A stretch of 64,000 nucleotides of DNA from Streptomyces sp. A0642. Its GTDB lineage: Bacteria > Actinomycetota > Actinomycetes > Streptomycetales > Streptomycetaceae. The stretch spans positions 99,819 to 163,818 of the forward strand of contig NZ_SSBL01000016.1 in the NCBI RefSeq assembly GCF_004795105.1, in the 5' to 3' direction. The stretch's first letter is position 1, and each line of letters begins with the position of its first letter. Positions 9,269 through 17,276 of the stretch are shown in pieces. The notes below the pieces were generated by a model. It was given only the letters and a program-made list of their open reading frames with translations. It did no database searches and was not told the origin of the DNA. The translations under genes and the position numbers were made by a program.

Positions 9269-10021
9269 ATGACCCCTGCCGCAGCCGCGCCGCCCAGCCG
9301 TGCGTACCGAAGGCTCAGCGTCGAGGAGCGCCGCACCCAGCTCCTCGGCGCGGCGCTCACCCTGTTCGCCAACCGGGCCCCCGACGAGGTCTCGCTGGAC
9401 GAGGTCGCGACGGTGGCCGGCGTGTCGCGTCCGCTGGTCTACCGCTACTTCCCGGGCGGGCGTCAGCAGTTGTACGAGGCCGCGCTCCGGTCCGCCGCGG
9501 AGCAGCTGAAGCTGTGCTTCTCCGAACCGCCGGTGGGCCCGCCCACGGAACGGGTCAGGCGCGTCCTCGACCGCTATCTCGCCTTCGTCGACGAGCACGA
9601 CGCCGGCTTCAGCGCCCTGCTGCGCGGGGGCAGCGTCGCCGAGACGTCCCGCACGAGCACGATCGTCGACGAGGTGCGGCGCGCGGCGGCCGACCAGATC
9701 CTCCTGCACCTGGGCCGGGGCGCCGGCAGCGAACCCGCGCCCCGGCTGCGGATGATGGTGCGCACCTGGATCGCCGCGGTCGAGGCCGCCTCGCTGATCT
9801 GGCTGGACGAGGGGAAGCAGCCGGCCGCGTCCGAGTTGCGCGACTGGCTCGTCGACCAGTTCATCGGGCTGCTCGCGGTCACGGCGGCCACGGACCCGGA
9901 GACGGCGTCCGCGGTGGCCGCGCTGCTGCCCCTGGAGACCGCGGCCGGACCGGCCGGACGGCTGGCGGACCGGCTGACGCCGCTGATCGGCGCGGCGGCG
10001 CATCTGCTGCCGCCGGGCTGA
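9269..10021 (+). CDS. TetR-family transcriptional regulator
   Basis: 250 aa from ATG 9269. The N-terminal HTH reads EERRTQLLGAALTLFANRAP then SLDEVATVAGVSRPLVYRYF, typical TetR. The C-terminal ligand domain is TetR_C-like, helical. An upstream in-frame ATG (9182) would add a low-complexity extension; instead TTAGGCT lies just ahead of 9269 like a -10 box, suggesting a leaderless transcript. Follows the AurF-like gene, a likely target; the ligand is unknown. Confidence 0.92.
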   Translation: MTPAAAAPPSRAYRRLSVEERRTQLLGAALTLFANRAPDEVSLDEVATVAGVSRPLVYRYFPGGRQQLYEAALRSAAEQLKLCFSEPPVGPPTERVRRVLDRYLAFVDEHDAGFSALLRGGSVAETSRTSTIVDEVRRAAADQILLHLGRGAGSEPAPRLRMMVRTWIAAVEAASLIWLDEGKQPAASELRDWLVDQFIGLLAVTAATDPETASAVAALLPLETAAGPAGRLADRLTPLIGAAAHLLPPG

Positions 10022-10119
10022 CCCGGCCGGCGCGGTGCGCCTCCGCAGCCGCCGGACCGGGCCGGTCCGCGCGCGGCGGCCCGTCCGCCGCCGCCGGACC
10101 GATCGGTCAGACTGGGGCG

Positions 10120-10386
10120 GTGAGAAGCGAGAACGTCCCCTTCACCGGCGGCCCGCTGGACGGGCGGGCCCTGCCCGTCCTCGTCGGCGCGACCGGCCAC
10201 CCGCCCAAGTGGTACGAGGTCCCGGTCCCGTCCCCCGACGGCGGACCGGCCACCGTGCACGCCTACCGGAGGGTCCCGGCCGGATACACCAAGCGGCTGG
10301 GGATCCAGCGGGGCTGGGTGTACGAGTACGCCCCGGACGGGCGCGAACGCCACCGCCCCAAGTGGCCCTGGTCGAAGACGGGGTGA
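10120..10386 (+). CDS. Small conserved hypothetical protein
   Basis: 88 aa from GTG 10120. CAGACT seven bases before the start is a likely -10 box, so the mRNA is probably leaderless. The sequence has a FTGGPLDGRALPVLVG opening and a HAYRRVP-x-GYT and WVYEY stretch, suggesting a small beta-rich fold. It has no cysteines, signal or membrane segment. No function recognised. Confidence 0.8.
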   Translation: MRSENVPFTGGPLDGRALPVLVGATGHPPKWYEVPVPSPDGGPATVHAYRRVPAGYTKRLGIQRGWVYEYAPDGRERHRPKWPWSKTG

Positions 10387-10452
10387 GACGGGAGGGCAGG
10401 ACGTCCTAAGATCGGCAGTCCGGTCCGAGGGACGGTCACAAGGGGGTGCGCC

Positions 10453-12984
10453 ATGGAGGCGCTGCGTCAGGACGATCCACGCCGCTTCGGCCCGTACACC
10501 GTGCTGGCGCGGTTCCGTGAGACGGCCGCCGCCGTCCAGTACCTCGCGCACGGCGCGGCTCCGGACGACCTCGTCGTCATCACCGCGGCCCGCCCGGAAC
10601 TGGCCGCACTGCCCGCGTTCCGGCGGCGGTTCCACGCGGAGGCGCGTACCGCCGACCGGCTGGCCGGCGGCTGGGTGGAGGCGCGGCTGGAGACGCCCGC
10701 CGGGGGGTCCGATGACGACGACGCGCTGTGGACGGCCTCGGTGTACGTCCCGGCGCTGACCCTCGCCGAGGCGGTCGACCTCGCCGGGCCGCTGCCCGAG
10801 CGCGCGGTCCGGATACTGGGCGCGGGCATCGCCGAGACGCTCTCCCGGGTCCATGCGACGGGAGCCGTGCTGCAGGGGCTCGCGCCCAGGACGGTGCTGC
10901 TGGCCGAGGACGGGCCGCGGCTCACCGCCTTCGGGCCCCTGGGCGCGGCGGCCGACGCCGAGGCCCGGCCGGGCGGCCAGCTCTCCGTACGGCTCGGTTA
11001 TCTGACGCCCGAGCAGGTCGCGGGCAAGGAGGCGGGGCCCGCCTCCGACCTCTTCGTGCTGGGCCTGCTGCTGGCGTACGCGGCGACGGGCAGCACCCCG
11101 CTGGCGGACGGCCCGGCCGCCGAGGCCGCCGAGAGGATCGCGCACACCGACCCCCGGCTGGACGCCGTGCCGGACGCGTTGCGGGACCTGGTCGCGCGCT
11201 GCCTGGCGAAGGACCCGGCCGACCGTCCCACCGCGGGCGCGGTGGCGGCGGAGCTGGCGCTGGAGGGTGCGGCCGGACTGGCCAGGGGCGGCTGGCTGCC
11301 GGAGGCGCTGACGGCCGCGGTGGCCGGACAGAACGCCCGGGCACGGGAGTCGGCGGCCGCGGCGGACGCCCCGGACGTCCAGGACACCCCGCCCGCTGCC
11401 CACCACGACACCCGGACCGCGCAGCTGGGGGTCATCGACCACCAGGCCGTCCGGCCCGACCGGGTGACCACCCAGCTCGCCATGCCGCCCGAACCGCAGG
11501 CGCCGGGCGCGCCGGACACGGAGCCGGTGGGCGCCGCCGCCGCGTCTTCGGCCCCGCAGCCCCGGGCGCTCCCCGCCCCCGGACCCGCGGCGCCCCTCCC
11601 CGCCCCCGGACCCGCGGCGCCCCTCCCCGCCCCTGCTCCCCAGGCTCCCGCCGGGCGGGTCCCCGTGGACCGCCGGACCCTGCTCGTCGGCGCCGCCGCC
11701 GGAGCCGTCGGCCTCCTGGCAGGCGGCGGTGGGGTGCTCGCGTTCGGCTCCGGGGACGACGCCGGGCCCACAGCCGACCCCAAGCCCGCACCGAGCCCCA
11801 GCAAGCCGGTCGTCGCCGGGCTGCCTCCCCGGCCGGACTGGATCTACACCCACCCGGCGGCCGAACCGGCCCCCCTCACCGCCGCCCTCTGGAACGAACG
11901 GCTGCTGGTGCTGACCGGGGACACCCAGGCGTCCGCCGTCGATCTCGGCACCGGGCGCCGGGTCTGGGAGAGCCCGGACGCCGCCAAGGGCCAGGCCGCC
12001 CTGGCCGCCGGAAAGGAACTCTGCTTCGTCGCCGGGCCCTCCGAGTTCCTGTGGCTGTCCGCGAAGGACGGCCGGGTGGCCCACCGGGTGGCCTACGCCG
12101 ACGGGTTCGAGGGCGCCCCGCACCTGTCGGTGTCCCGGCTCGTCGGATCGTCCGGTCCGCAGCTGTGGTTCACCGGTGCGCACGAGGTCACCGTGAAGGC
12201 CCCCAAGCCCAAGAAGGGCAAGAAGCCCGGCAAGGACAGGAAGGTCGTCAGGTCCCATCTGTTCGGGTACGACATCGAGCAGCGCAAGGAGCTGTGGCGG
12301 ACGCCCGTGCCCACCGGCCGCGGTCCGGCGGCGCCCGTGTACCGCCTCGTGGCGGTCCGGGAGGACGCCGTCGTCGTACGGCAGGACCGGCTGACGCTCA
12401 CCCCCGCCGATGTGCGGGCGGCCAAGGGGAAGGCGCTGTTCCGCAGCTTCGACCGGACGACCGGGAAGCAGCAGTGGGCCAAGGCCTTCGGCACGGTCTC
12501 TCCGGAAGCGGCGGCCGGCGGGGGTGCGGACGGGGTGCTGTACGCGTCGGTCGGCGACGACCTGCGGGCGTTCGAGACCCCGGCCGGCCGGCCGAAGTGG
12601 ACGCTGAACGGCACGCCGGGTTCCTTCTTCGGGACCTCCGTCGAGACCGGCGCACTGCTCCACATCACCAACAGCAGCCAGGAGGTGGGCGTGGTCGACC
12701 GGGAGACCGGGAAGCTGCGCTGGCGGCGCTCCACCGAGGCGGTGGCGGGCGGGTCGGCTCCCGCGGTCACGGTCAGCGGCTCGGGCGCCACACTGCTCGC
12801 GGCCGGTCCGGGGCAGGTCACCGCGTTCGCGGCGGCCGACGGGCGGCGGCTCTGGAAGTTCCAGGACATCGGGGCCCAGGACCCGAAGGGGGCCACGGTC
12901 ACCGCGCCGTACCAGGTGCTCGCCCACGGGAAGCACGCGATTGTCCGGCGCGACCGCATGGTCTACGCGTTCCCGGTCGCCTGA
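10453..12984 (+). CDS. Membrane pseudokinase with extracytoplasmic PQQ-type beta-propeller
   Basis: 843 aa; AAGGGGG precedes ATG 10453. Residues about 10-275 have the fold and helical C-lobe of a PknB-like Ser/Thr kinase, but the invariant residues are lost: VVITAARPE replaces the VAxK strand, LQGLAPRTVLL replaces the HRDxKxxN loop, and AFGPLG replaces DFG. Then a Pro/Ala-rich linker (to about 405), one membrane helix (408-428) and a propeller with repeats such as DLGTGRRVWE, DRETGKLRW and AADGRRLWKF. Probably a non-catalytic signalling receptor. A KGKKPGKD-type basic insertion lies in the propeller. Confidence 0.88.
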   Translation: MEALRQDDPRRFGPYTVLARFRETAAAVQYLAHGAAPDDLVVITAARPELAALPAFRRRFHAEARTADRLAGGWVEARLETPAGGSDDDDALWTASVYVPALTLAEAVDLAGPLPERAVRILGAGIAETLSRVHATGAVLQGLAPRTVLLAEDGPRLTAFGPLGAAADAEARPGGQLSVRLGYLTPEQVAGKEAGPASDLFVLGLLLAYAATGSTPLADGPAAEAAERIAHTDPRLDAVPDALRDLVARCLAKDPADRPTAGAVAAELALEGAAGLARGGWLPEALTAAVAGQNARARESAAAADAPDVQDTPPAAHHDTRTAQLGVIDHQAVRPDRVTTQLAMPPEPQAPGAPDTEPVGAAAASSAPQPRALPAPGPAAPLPAPGPAAPLPAPAPQAPAGRVPVDRRTLLVGAAAGAVGLLAGGGGVLAFGSGDDAGPTADPKPAPSPSKPVVAGLPPRPDWIYTHPAAEPAPLTAALWNERLLVLTGDTQASAVDLGTGRRVWESPDAAKGQAALAAGKELCFVAGPSEFLWLSAKDGRVAHRVAYADGFEGAPHLSVSRLVGSSGPQLWFTGAHEVTVKAPKPKKGKKPGKDRKVVRSHLFGYDIEQRKELWRTPVPTGRGPAAPVYRLVAVREDAVVVRQDRLTLTPADVRAAKGKALFRSFDRTTGKQQWAKAFGTVSPEAAAGGGADGVLYASVGDDLRAFETPAGRPKWTLNGTPGSFFGTSVETGALLHITNSSQEVGVVDRETGKLRWRRSTEAVAGGSAPAVTVSGSGATLLAAGPGQVTAFAAADGRRLWKFQDIGAQDPKGATVTAPYQVLAHGKHAIVRRDRMVYAFPVA
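11571..11634 (+). repeat. 27-bp in-frame tandem repeat in the pseudokinase linker
   Basis: Two exact 27-bp copies (11571-11597 and 11598-11624) plus a 10-base partial copy. They encode the PAPGPAAPL unit of the Pro/Ala linker just before the membrane helix; copy number changes would stay in frame and alter the linker length. Confidence 0.9.
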
Positions 12985-13091
12985 GCGGACCGGCGGGGCG
13001 GCCGGTCGGCGGTACGTCGCGGGCCGCCCCGCCGCCTTCCGGGGGAATCGGTCCGCCGCCACGCCCGGAGGTCCTTGCGTCACCCGACGGC

Positions 13092-13123
13092 GAGTGAGCG
13101 TATGTGAGGAATTGCGCTCACTC
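13092..13123 (+). promoter_or_regulatory. Inverted repeat upstream of the NlpC/P60 gene
   Basis: Perfect 9-bp arms GAGTGAGCG (13092-13100) and CGCTCACTC (13115-13123) around a 14-base AT-richer spacer, 43 bases ahead of the GTG start at 13167. It could be an operator or an mRNA hairpin in the leader. No ydaO-type riboswitch consensus was recognised here. Confidence 0.5.
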
Positions 13124-13166
13124 ATGGGGTAGTCGCACGATTCACCCCGTTTCCGGAGGTGGTGTC

Positions 13167-14342
13167 GTGTCGGGCAAACTCTTGCGCTCCCTCGGCACGG
13201 CGGCGCTGGCCGCCGTCGTCCTGACCGCGCCGGCCGCGGCCGCCGCGGCCCCCTCGCCGGACCCCGAGGCCCCCGCCGCCCCGGCTGCCGGCCCCGAGGC
13301 GGCGCCCGGCGGCGTCCGGGGGCTGCTGAAGGAACTCCAGCGGCTGTACCAGCAGACCGAGGAGGCCACCGAGACCTACAACGGGACGGCGGCCGAGCTG
13401 AAGAAGCGGACCGCTGAGGCGAAGAAGCTGGACGCCGCGCTCGCCGCCGCCCGGCTCTCGCTGTCCCGCAGCCGCGACGCGGCCGGGCGGCTGGCCCGTG
13501 AGCAGTACCAGGGCAGGTCCGACCTCTCCCCGTACCTGCGGCTGCTGCTGATGCGCGATCCCGAGTACGCCCTGGACCAGGGCCAGGTCGTCCAGCGGCT
13601 GGCCGCCGGGCGGGTGGCGACCGTGAAGCGGCTGGGCGCGGCCGAGAAGCGCGCGGCCGAGCTGGCGAAGCAGTCCCGCACGGTGCTGGACAGGCAACGG
13701 GTCCTGGCGGCACGGCAGAAGAAGGAACGCGACACCGTCCGGTCGCGGCTGAAACGGGTCGAGGGGCTGCTCGCCACGCTCTCCACGGACCAGTTGGCAG
13801 AGCTCTCCGCTCTCGAAGAGGCGGGCACGGACAAGGCGCAGGACGCACTGGTCGCCTCGGGCGCCCTCTCCTCGTTCCGGCCGGCGACCGCGGAGGGCGC
13901 CGACGCGGTCCGGTACGCGATCGAGCAGATCGGCAAGCCGTACGTCTGGGGCGCGGAGGGGCCGGACTCGTTCGACTGCTCCGGACTCACCTCGCAGGCG
14001 TGGGCGAGCGCCGGCCGCATCATTCCGCGGACCTCGCAGGAGCAGTGGCGGCAACTGCGGAAGGTCCCTGTCAAGGCGCTGCGTCCGGGCGATCTGGTGA
14101 TCTACTTCCCCAAGGCGACGCACGTGGCGCTGTACATCGGCAACGGCCTGGTCGTGCAGGCGCCCCGGCCCGGCTCGCGGGTCAAGGTCTCCCCCGTGGC
14201 GTCGAACCCGCTGCTGGGCGCCGTCCGTCCCGACCCGGAGAGCGCGCCGCTGTCCACGTACAAGCCGCCGAGACTTCCCGAGGGCGCCGCGGAGGGCTCC
14301 GACGAGGGGTACGGCGAGACGTCGGCCCCCGACGACGAGTAG
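13167..14342 (+). CDS. Secreted NlpC/P60 peptidoglycan endopeptidase
   Basis: 391 aa from GTG 13167, with GGAGGT six bases upstream. Signal peptide (residues 1-27, LGTAALAAVVLTAPAAAAAA), a long coiled-coil region (about 50-210) and a C-terminal NlpC/P60 domain with C271 in FDCSGL and H319 in ATHVALYIG. Family members cut the D-Glu/meso-DAP or LL-DAP stem-peptide bond. The coiled coil resembles the regulatory N-terminus of RipA-like hydrolases, where it restrains activity. A strong terminator follows the gene. Confidence 0.93.
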   Translation: MSGKLLRSLGTAALAAVVLTAPAAAAAAPSPDPEAPAAPAAGPEAAPGGVRGLLKELQRLYQQTEEATETYNGTAAELKKRTAEAKKLDAALAAARLSLSRSRDAAGRLAREQYQGRSDLSPYLRLLLMRDPEYALDQGQVVQRLAAGRVATVKRLGAAEKRAAELAKQSRTVLDRQRVLAARQKKERDTVRSRLKRVEGLLATLSTDQLAELSALEEAGTDKAQDALVASGALSSFRPATAEGADAVRYAIEQIGKPYVWGAEGPDSFDCSGLTSQAWASAGRIIPRTSQEQWRQLRKVPVKALRPGDLVIYFPKATHVALYIGNGLVVQAPRPGSRVKVSPVASNPLLGAVRPDPESAPLSTYKPPRLPEGAAEGSDEGYGETSAPDDE

Positions 14343-14366
14343 CACCCACCGGCTCGTCCGGCACCG

Positions 14367-14415
14367 AACGCACCGGCCGGGCCGGGCCCGGCGGGCCCGG
14401 CCCGGCCGGTGCGTT
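14367..14415. terminator. Bidirectional terminator between convergent genes
   Basis: Perfect 23-bp arms (14367-14389 and 14393-14415) with a 3-base loop, sitting between the convergent NlpC/P60 and monooxygenase genes. Ends in GTTTCG rather than a U-tract, as usual in streptomycetes. Confidence 0.85.
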
Positions 14416-14433
14416 TCGAGAAGGTGCGGGCGC

Positions 14434-15675
14434 TCAGGCCGCCGGACCCGCGACCGAGGCGAGGTACGCGTTCGTCTTCTCCGGGTCGAAGAAGAAGTTC
14501 TCGAAGTCCGCCGGGTCGTTGAACCCGTTGGCGAAGCGGTCGGCGACCGGCTGGAGCTGACCGGCGGCGCCGATCAGGTTCAGCACGTGCTCCGGCGGGA
14601 CGCCGAGCATCGCGTTCGTCCACTTCGTGACGTGCTGGGCGGTCTCCCAGTAGCGGTCGAACGTGGACTGCATCCAGGCCGCGTCGAACTCCCCGTCGCC
14701 GTGCTCGATGATCGAGTCCAGGTAGGCGTTGGCGCACTTGGAAGCCGAGTTGGAGCCCTGTCCGGTGATCGGGTCGTTGGCGACGACGACGTCCGCCACG
14801 CCGAGCACCAGACCGCCGCCCGGGAGCCGGCCGATCGGCTTGCGCACGGTCGGGGCGTAACGGCCCGACAGGGTGCCGTTGGCGTCCGTCAGTTCGACCT
14901 TGGTGGCGCGCGCGTACTCCCACGGGGTGAACCGCTCCATGAGCTCCAGCGTCTTGGCGAGGTGCTCCGAGGGGTCCTTGATGCCCTGGAAGACGTCGAG
15001 CGGTCCGCCCGGGATGCCCTCCCAGAACAGGATGTCGGCGCGGCCGGAGGTGGTCAGGGTCGGCATCACGAAGAGCTCGCCGACGCCCGGGACCAGGTTG
15101 CAGCGGACGGCGTCGAACTCGGGGTGCTCCGGCCGCGGGCCCATCCCGTGCACGTACGCGACGGCCAGGGCGCGCTGCGGGGCGTCGAACGGCGAACGGG
15201 AGGCGTCCCTGCCGAACATGGAGACCAGCTCGCCCTTGCCGGCCGAGACCATCACCAGGTCGTAGGTGCGGGAGAAGTAGTCCAGGTCGGACACGGCCGC
15301 GCCGTGGATGACGAGCTGACCACCGCGCTGGGCGAAGGTGTCCATCCAGCCGGCCATCTTCACGCGCTGGTCCACGGACTGGGCGAAGCCGTCCAGCTTG
15401 CCGACCCAGTCGATCGCGCGCGAGGAGTCGGGCGCGGCGACCGAGACGCCGAGGCCCTCGATGCGCGGGGCCTGGGACTCCCAGAAGTTGAGCTGGTAGT
15501 CCCGCTCGTGCTGGAGCGCGGTGTGGAACATGCACTGCGTCGACATGACCCGGCCGGAGCGGATCTCGTCGGCCGTGCGGTTGGACATGAGGGTGACTTC
15601 GTAGCCTCTGGACTGGAGTCCGAGGGCCAGCTGGAGCCCGGACTGGCCGGCTCCGACTATGAGTATCTTCCGCAT
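14434..15675 (-). CDS. Styrene-monooxygenase-like FAD-dependent oxygenase
   Basis: 413 aa from ATG 15675. N-terminal Rossmann FAD motif KILIVGAGQSGLQLALGL; the later GKLDGFAQS, GVADVVVANDPITGQGSN (second FAD motif, GD/AxP-type) and overall length fit the StyA-like two-component flavoprotein oxygenases, which epoxidise or oxidise small substrates with FADH2 from a separate reductase. No reductase gene is next to it. It lies 77 bases behind cvnD on the same strand, so it may be the conservon's associated oxygenase, analogous to the P450 genes found after some conservons. Substrate unknown. Confidence 0.85.
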   Translation of the reverse strand: MRKILIVGAGQSGLQLALGLQSRGYEVTLMSNRTADEIRSGRVMSTQCMFHTALQHERDYQLNFWESQAPRIEGLGVSVAAPDSSRAIDWVGKLDGFAQSVDQRVKMAGWMDTFAQRGGQLVIHGAAVSDLDYFSRTYDLVMVSAGKGELVSMFGRDASRSPFDAPQRALAVAYVHGMGPRPEHPEFDAVRCNLVPGVGELFVMPTLTTSGRADILFWEGIPGGPLDVFQGIKDPSEHLAKTLELMERFTPWEYARATKVELTDANGTLSGRYAPTVRKPIGRLPGGGLVLGVADVVVANDPITGQGSNSASKCANAYLDSIIEHGDGEFDAAWMQSTFDRYWETAQHVTKWTNAMLGVPPEHVLNLIGAAGQLQPVADRFANGFNDPADFENFFFDPEKTNAYLASVAGPAA

Positions 15676-15752
15676 CGCGGTCTCCGTTGTGTGTAGCTGG
15701 TGCCGTGACCGGCAGTGTTCGGCGACGGGGCAGAGCCTGCCGGGAGGGGCGT

Positions 15753-16403
15753 TCAGGCCGGGGTGGCGTCGAGAGCGTGGCCCACCAGGGCCAGGAGCGA
15801 CTCGACCACGGTGATCCTGTTGCGCGCGTCCATGATCACCACGGGCACGTGCGGGGGGACGGTCAGGGCCTCCCGGACGTCCTCGGCCTCGAACCCGGGG
15901 GTTCCCTCGAAGTGGTTGACGGCCACGATGTACGGCAGCCCGCAGCTCTCGAAGTAGTCGAGGGCGGGGAAGCAGTCGGCGAGCCTTCGGGTGTCGGCCA
16001 TCACGACCGCGCCGATCGCGCCGCGCACGAGGTCGTCCCACATGAACCAGAAGCGCTGCTGACCCGGTGTACCGAAGACGTACAGCACGAGGTCGTCGTC
16101 GAGCGTGAGGCGGCCGAAGTCCATGGCGACGGTCGTGGTGACCTTGTCGGGCGTCGCGCTGAGGTCGTCGGTCTCCTCGCTGGCCTGCGTCATCATCGCT
16201 TCGGTCTGCAGCGGGGTGATCTCGGAGACGGAGCCCACGAAGGTGGTCTTGCCCACGCCGAAGCCGCCCGCCACCACTATCTTCGTGGCGATCGGAGCCC
16301 TGGTGCGGTCGAGTTGCCAGGCCTGCGGCGATTCCTCGGCCTGGTCGTCCGGCCCTGGCCGGTGCGGAGCGAGCAGCGGCGGCTCAGAGACGACGGAGTC
16401 CAT
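15753..16403 (-). CDS. cvnD: Conservon CvnD-type small GTPase
   Basis: 216 aa from ATG 16403, overlapping cvnC by 20 bases. P-loop GGFGVGKT (about residue 47), VFGTPGQQRFWFMW as switch II and an NHFEG/NKxD-like segment place it in the MglA-like ATP/GTP-binding family of conservons. In characterised conservons this GTPase joins a membrane-associated complex with CvnA-C and changes partners with its nucleotide state. Confidence 0.93.
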   Translation of the reverse strand: MDSVVSEPPLLAPHRPGPDDQAEESPQAWQLDRTRAPIATKIVVAGGFGVGKTTFVGSVSEITPLQTEAMMTQASEETDDLSATPDKVTTTVAMDFGRLTLDDDLVLYVFGTPGQQRFWFMWDDLVRGAIGAVVMADTRRLADCFPALDYFESCGLPYIVAVNHFEGTPGFEAEDVREALTVPPHVPVVIMDARNRITVVESLLALVGHALDATPA

Positions 16404-16800
16404 TGAGCACCCTTTCCAGCAGTGCGCGATCGGGCTGGCCGGTGCCGTGACCGGTTCCGTACACGCGGATCTTTCCCTGGTCGGCCAAGTCGCTGAGCAG
16501 CACCCTGACCACACCCAGCGGCATCCTCAGCAGCGCGGAGATCTCCGCCACGGTACGCATCCGGCGGCAGATCTCGACGATGGCCTGGAGCTCCGGCATG
16601 ACGCGCGAGGCCAGGTTGCCGTTGGTCAGTTCGCGGCGCTCGTCGGGGGCGTCGAGCGCGGCGACGAACGTCTCGACGAGCAGGACGTGGCCGAAGCGGG
16701 TCCGGCCGCCGGTGAGCGAATACGGGCGCACCCGCGCGGGCCGTTTGTCGGCCCCGCGCACGGGGAGCCTGCGGGCGGGTTCGGCAGCAGCGTGGGTCAC
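16384..16800 (-). CDS. cvnC: Conservon CvnC (DUF742) protein
   Basis: 138 aa. DUF742 proteins have a winged-helix-like fold; visible features are RVRPYSLTGGRTR near the N-terminus, LPELQAI-type helix and MRTVAEISALLRMPLGVVRVLLSDL, a helix-turn-helix-like stretch. Its start overlaps the cvnB stop by 4 bases (ATGA) and its end overlaps cvnD, so the operon is translationally coupled. Confidence 0.94.
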   Translation of the reverse strand: MTHAAAEPARRLPVRGADKRPARVRPYSLTGGRTRFGHVLLVETFVAALDAPDERRELTNGNLASRVMPELQAIVEICRRMRTVAEISALLRMPLGVVRVLLSDLADQGKIRVYGTGHGTGQPDRALLERVLNGLRRL

Positions 16801-17276
16801 TGGGCGCTCTCCATCGATTTGCGCAGCTCACTGCGGAGTTCGGGGGTGAGTACGTGTCCGGCGCGGCCGACGAAGAGCGCCATGTGGTAGGCGATGACGC
16901 TCATGTCGCAGTCGGGTGTGGCGTGCACACCGAGCAGCGATCCGTCGCTGATCGACATGACGAAGACGCTGCCCTCCTCCATGGCGACCATGGTCTGCTT
17001 CACGCCGCCGCCGTCCATCAGCTTCGCGGCGCCGACGGTGAGACTGCCGATGCCGGAGACGATCGTCGCCAGGTCGGCGCTGGAGCCGCGGGGGCCGTCC
17101 TGCCGGCCTTCGGCCCGGGCGTTCTGGTGGCCGGGGTCGGAGGAGAGCAGCATGAGTCCGTCGGACGAGACGACGGTGACCGAGTGGACCCCTGGCACCT
17201 CCTCCACCAGATTGCTCAGCAACCAGTGAAGGTTCCGGGCCTCGGTGCTCAGCCCGAATGTGCTGGGCGCAGTCAA
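16797..17276 (-). CDS. cvnB: Conservon CvnB, roadblock/LC7 protein
   Basis: 159 aa. Roadblock/LC7 fold (LHWLLSNLVEEVPGVHSVTVVSSDGLML, then a glycine-rich second half), the MglB-like partner that acts on the CvnD GTPase. The start is TTG 17276, which overlaps the cvnA stop as TTGA and has GAGGAGG seven bases upstream; this makes the non-ATG start secure. Sits between cvnA and cvnC in the conserved order. Confidence 0.94.
   Translation of the reverse strand: MTAPSTFGLSTEARNLHWLLSNLVEEVPGVHSVTVVSSDGLMLLSSDPGHQNARAEGRQDGPRGSSADLATIVSGIGSLTVGAAKLMDGGGVKQTMVAMEEGSVFVMSISDGSLLGVHATPDCDMSVIAYHMALFVGRAGHVLTPELRSELRKSMESAQ

Noticed and set aside
13092..13166. ydaO-type c-di-AMP riboswitch ahead of the NlpC/P60 gene
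   Set aside because: The upstream region is only 182 bp and lacks the conserved ydaO blocks; only a plain inverted repeat is visible.
9574..13848. A 1424-codon open frame antisense to the TetR, pseudokinase and NlpC genes
   Set aside because: Spans three well supported plus-strand genes and is low-complexity Pro/Arg/Gly; a by-product of GC-rich third positions.
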